Shown: positions 59,601-64,000 of the stretch, one piece after another
Numbering within the stretch: position 1 is the first letter of the stretch
Layout: each line of letters starts with the position of its first letter
Source: Apostichopus japonicus
Taxonomy: Eukaryota; Echinodermata; Holothuroidea; Aspidochirotida; Stichopodidae
Reading direction: 5' to 3'
Assembly: GCF_037975245.1 (NCBI RefSeq)
Contig: NC_092561.1
Coordinates: 15,817,001-15,881,000, forward strand
DNA: 64,000 nt
Program-made: the position numbers and the translations under genes
The notes under the pieces: generated by a model
What the model was told of the DNA's origin: nothing
Seen by the model: the letters and a program-made list of their open reading frames with translations, nothing else
The model's database searches: none

Positions 59601-62600
59601 TTTCCATTGTTTGCTAGGTAGATGGATTTAGTTCTTATTAAGTTCTTGAGAGACAAATTGTAATTTAACTGTCTGTATCCCACAAGGTATCCTGGTACTC
59701 ATACCACATTACCAGAATACAGCATCAATAGGTGAATTTTCATTACCCAGTATATAAAGCACTGTCAAAGTTATTGTTGGCTACTCATAGCAATGAAGGC
59801 ATCTACTTTAGGCTGCCGCATAGATGCATTAAGGTATATTTTTTGCTAGGTAGAAGGATTTAGTTCTTGTTAAGTTCTTGAGAGACAAATTTTAATTTAA
59901 TTTAACTGTCTGTTCTCCACAAGGTATCCTGGCACTCATACAACATGACCAGAATATAACATCAATAGGTGAATTTTCATATTCCAGTATAAAACCAGGG
60001 TCAAAGTTATTGTTTGATTTCTAATAGCAATGGAGGCATCTACTCTAGCTGCCACTTAGATGCATTAAGGTGTATTTTTATCACATTTAAGTTTTGTACC
60101 CCACAAGCTACACTTGTACTCATATAATATTAGGTCCTACAATGCAAATGATAATTATTTTTCTGTATGGATTATCGCTGTCAATGAGATGAATTTATAT
60201 TGAAGAATTTTCATTGTTTGCTATATAGGTAGATGGATTTAGTTCTTTTTAGGTTCTTGAAAGACAAATTGTAATTTAACTGTCTGTACCCCACAAGGTA
60301 TCCTGGCACTCATACCACATGACCAGAGTACAGTAGGACAAATTGTAATTTAACTGTCTGTACCCCACAAGGTATCCTGGCACTCATACCACATGACCAG
60401 AGTACAGTATCAACAAGTTAATATTTATTATCCAGCATATAAAGCACTGCAAAAAATATTGTTGGCTACTCATAGCAATGAAGACATCTACTTTAGGCTG
60501 CCATTTAGATGCATTAAGGTATGTTTATATGACATTTAAGTTCTGTACCCCACAAGCTACACTTGTACTCATATAATCTTAAGTCCTACAATGCGAATAA
60601 AAATTTTACTGTACCTAATACCACGGTCAATCAATGAATTCATATCAAGGAATATCCATTGTTTGCTAGGTAGAAGGATTTAGTTCTTGTTAAGTTCTTG
60701 AGAGACAAATTTTAATTTAAATGTCTGTACCCCACAAGGTATGCTGGTACTCATACCACATTACCAGAATACAGTATCAATAGGTGAATTTTCATATTCC
60801 AGTATAAAACCAAGGTCAAAGTTATTGTTGGCTTCTAATAGCAATGAAGGCATCTACTTTAGGCTGCCACTTAGATGCATTAAGGTATATTTATATCACA
60901 TCAAAGTTCTGTACCCAACAAGCTACACTGGTACTCATATAATCTTAAGTCCTATGATGCAAATTATCAATTTACTATACAGATATCCATGGTAAACTCT
61001 TTGAATTCATATTGAAGGATTTCCATTGTTTGTTAGGTAGAAGGATTTAGTTCTTGTTAAGTTCTTGAGAGACAAATTGTAATTTAACTTGTCTGTACCC
61101 CACAAGGTATCCTGGCACTCATACCACATGACCAGAGTACAGTATCAACAAGTTAATATTTATTATCCAGTATATAAAGCACTGTAAAATATATTGTTGG
61201 CTACTCATAGCAATGAAGGCATCTACTTTAGGCTGCCATTTAGATGCATTAAGGTATATTTATATGACATGTAAGTTCTGTACCCCACAAGCTACACTTG
61301 TACTCATATAATCTTAAGTCCTACAATGCGAATAAAAATTTTACTGTACAGAATACCACGGTCAATCAATGAATTCATATCAAGGAATATCCATTGTTTG
61401 CTAGGTAGAAGGATTTAGTTCTTGTTAAGTTCTTGAGAGACAAATTTTAATTTAAATGTCTGTACCCCACAAGGTATCCTGGTACTCATACCACATTACC
61501 AGAATACAGTATCAATAGGTGAATTTTCATATTCCAGTATAAAAACAAGGTCAAAGTTATTGTTGGCTTCTAATAGCAATGAAGGCATCTACTTTAGGCT
61601 GCCACTTAGATGCATTAAGGTATATTTATATCACATCAAAGTTCTGTACCCCACAAGCTACACTGGTACTCATATTATCTTAAGTCCTATGATGCAAATT
61701 ATCAATTTACTATACAGATATCCATGGTAAACTCTTTGAATTCATATTGAAGGATTTCCATTGTTTGTTAGGTAGAAGGATTTAGTTCTTGTTAAGTTCT
61801 TGAGAGACAAATTGTAATTTAACTTGTCTGTACCCCACAAGGTATCCTGGCACTCATACCACATGACCAGAGTACAGTATCAACAAGTTAATATTTATTA
61901 TCCAGTATATAAAGCACTGTAAAATATATTGTTGGCTACTCATAGCAATGAAGGCATCTACTTTAGGCTGCCATTTAGATGCATTAAGGTATGTTTATAT
62001 GACATGTAAGTTCTGTACCCCACAAGCTACACTTGTACTCATATAATCTTAAGTCCTACAATGCGAATAAAAATTTTACTGTACAGAATACCACGGTCAA
62101 TCAATGAATTCATATCAAGGAATATCCATTGTTTGCTAGGTAGAAGGATTTAGTTCTTGTTAAGTTCTTGAGAGACAAATTTTAATTTAAATGTCTGTAC
62201 CCCACAAGGTATCCTGGTACTCATACCACATTACCAGAATACAGTATCAATAGGTGAATTTTCATATTCCAGTATAAAACCAAGGTCAAAGTTATTGTTG
62301 GCTTCTAATAGCAATGAAGGCATCTACTTTAGGCTGCCACTTAGATGCATTAAGGTATATTTATATCACATCAAAGTTCTGTACCCCACAAGCTACACTG
62401 GTACTCATATAATCTTAAGTCCTATGATGCAAATTATCAATTTACTATACAGATATCCATGGTAAATTCTTTGAATTCATATTGAAGGATTTCCATTGTT
62501 TGTTAGGTAGAAGGATTTAGTTCTTGTTAAGTTCTTGAGAGACAAATTGTAATTTAACTGTCTGTACCCCACAAGGTATCCTGGCACTCATACCACATGA

Positions 62601-64000
62601 CCAGAGTACAGTATCAACAAGTTAATATTTATTATCGGTATATAAAGCACTGTCAAAGTTATTGTTGGCTACTCATAGTACTGAAGGCATCTACTCAAGG
62701 CTGCCTGTATAGATGCATTAAGGTATATTTTTGGCTAGGTAGAAGCATTTAGCTCTTGTTAAGTTCTTAAGAGACAAATTTTAATTTAATAAAATTGTCT
62801 GTACCCCACAAGGTGTCCTGGCACTCATACAACATGACCAGAATACAGCATCAATAGGTGAATTTTCATATTCCAGTATAAAACCAGGGTCAAAGTTATT
62901 GTTTTGCTTCTAATAGCAATGGAGGCATCTTCTCTAGCTGCCACTTAGATGCATTAAGGTGTATTTTTATCACATTTAAGTTTTGTACCCCACAAGCTAC
63001 ACTGGTACTCATATAATATTAGGTCCTACAATGCGAATGATAAGTATTTTTCTGTATGGACTATCGCTGTCAATGAGATGCATTTATATTGAAGAATTTT
63101 CATTGTTTGCTAGGTAGATGGATTTAGTTCTTTTAGGTTCTTGAGAGACAAATTGTAATTGAACTGTCTGTACCCCACAAGGTATCCTGGCACTCATACC
63201 ACATGACCAGAGTACAGTACGACAAATTGTAATTTAACTGTCTGTACCCCACAAGGTATCCTGGCACTCATACAACATGACCAGAGTACAGTATCAACAA
63301 GTTAATATTTATTATCCAGCATATAAAGCACTGTAAAAAATATTGTTGGCTACTCATAGCAATGAAGGCATCTACTTTAGGCTGCCATTTAGATGCATTA
63401 AGGTATATTTATATCACATCAAAGTTCTGTACCCCACAAGCTACACTGGTACTCATATAATCTTAAGTCCTATGATGCAAATTATCAATTTACTATACAG
63501 ATATCCATGGTAAACTCTTTGAATTCATATTGAAGGATTTCCATTGTTTGTTAGGTAGAAGGATTTAGTTCTTGTTAAGTTCTTGAGAGACAAATTGTAA
63601 TTTAACTTGTCTGTACCCCACAAGGTATCCTGGCACTCATACCACATGACCAGAGTACAGTATCAACAAGTTAATATTTATTATCCAGTATATAAAGCAC
63701 TGTAAAATATATTGTTGGCTACTCATAGCAATGAAGGCATCTACTTTAGGCTGCCATTTAGATGCATTAAGGTATGTTTATATGACATGTAAGTTCTGTA
63801 CCCCACAAGCTACACTTGTACTCATATAATCTTAAGTCCTACAATGCGAATAAAAATTTTACTGTACAGAATACCACGGTCAATCAATGAATTCATATCA
63901 AGGAATATCCATTGTTTGCTAGGTAGAAGGATTTAGTTCTTGTTAAGTTCTTGAGAGACAAATTTTAATTTAAATGTCTGTACCCCACAAGGTATCCTGG
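56700..64000. repeat. Satellite array 3: about 366 bp units made of two diverged 183 bp halves
   Basis: CTGTACCCCACAAG occurs twice per unit. In one half it is followed by GTATCCTGGCACTCATACCA, in the other by CTACACTGGTACTCATATAA; the two marks are about 180-185 apart. The second mark recurs at about 56871, 57238, 57601, 57976, 59107, 59487, 60096, 60546, 60908, 61277, 61645, 62005, 62381, 62986, 63427 and 63797. Most steps are 360-380, with longer steps of about 450 and 605 where partial units are inserted. From about 60.5 kb alternate units match best, giving a dimer of about 730. The 605/441/370 steps near the end repeat the 609/450/362 steps 2.9 kb earlier. The array runs off the right edge. 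Confidence 0.95.

Overview
This is metazoan nuclear DNA, AT-rich and mostly made of repeats. It looks like a marine invertebrate, possibly a deuterostome such as an echinoderm or hemichordate, but no single feature fixes the clade. Evidence for an animal: a replication-type histone H2A with the metazoan 3' stem-loop and a purine-rich U7-type element; spliceosomal exons with matched phases; tRNA-derived SINEs; and many MITE-like and foldback elements. I see no bacterial operons, CRISPR arrays or rRNA. I found no reverse transcriptase, transposase or other long open frame.

Layout: 1-2.35 kb is a satellite with alternating 210 and 218 bp monomers, running off the left edge. 2.4-5.9 kb holds a hairpin-forming 16-mer in six copies and a histone H2A that lacks an ATG but has an intact 3' processing signal. 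6-14.9 kb is unassigned DNA with a G-rich repeat, a duplicated 250 bp repeat, a minisatellite and a TIR element. 15.39-19.48 kb and 35.83-40.22 kb are two copies, in opposite orientation, of one 4.1-4.4 kb foldback element whose arms are arrays of about 145 bp monomers. Between them lie MITEs, two SINEs, three smaller foldback elements with minisatellite arms (two with clear 8-9 bp target duplications), and a stretch sown with the 14-mer GTAACGGAGGGACA.

40.2-43.3 kb carries GGTAACTCACGTTAC-type motifs and a second copy of a 600 bp repeat. 43.64-46.05 kb is the best protein-coding locus after H2A: four plus-strand exons joined by phase-1 introns encode a tyrosine-recombinase-like C-terminus (HLGH plus Tyr nine residues later) followed by a SANT/Myb-like tail. 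It is followed at once by a 6 kb satellite of about 183 bp monomers. Beyond that come a possible extra terminal exon (52.6 kb), two tiny palindromic insertions flanked by perfect 7 bp target duplications (54.3 kb), one possible isolated exon (56.2 kb) and a third satellite (56.7 kb to the end), built from about 366 bp units that are themselves two diverged 183 bp halves.

The genes form no visible pathway. The theme is structural: several unrelated families each end in inverted arrays of short tandem repeats, and three separate satellites have each settled into two-monomer higher-order units.
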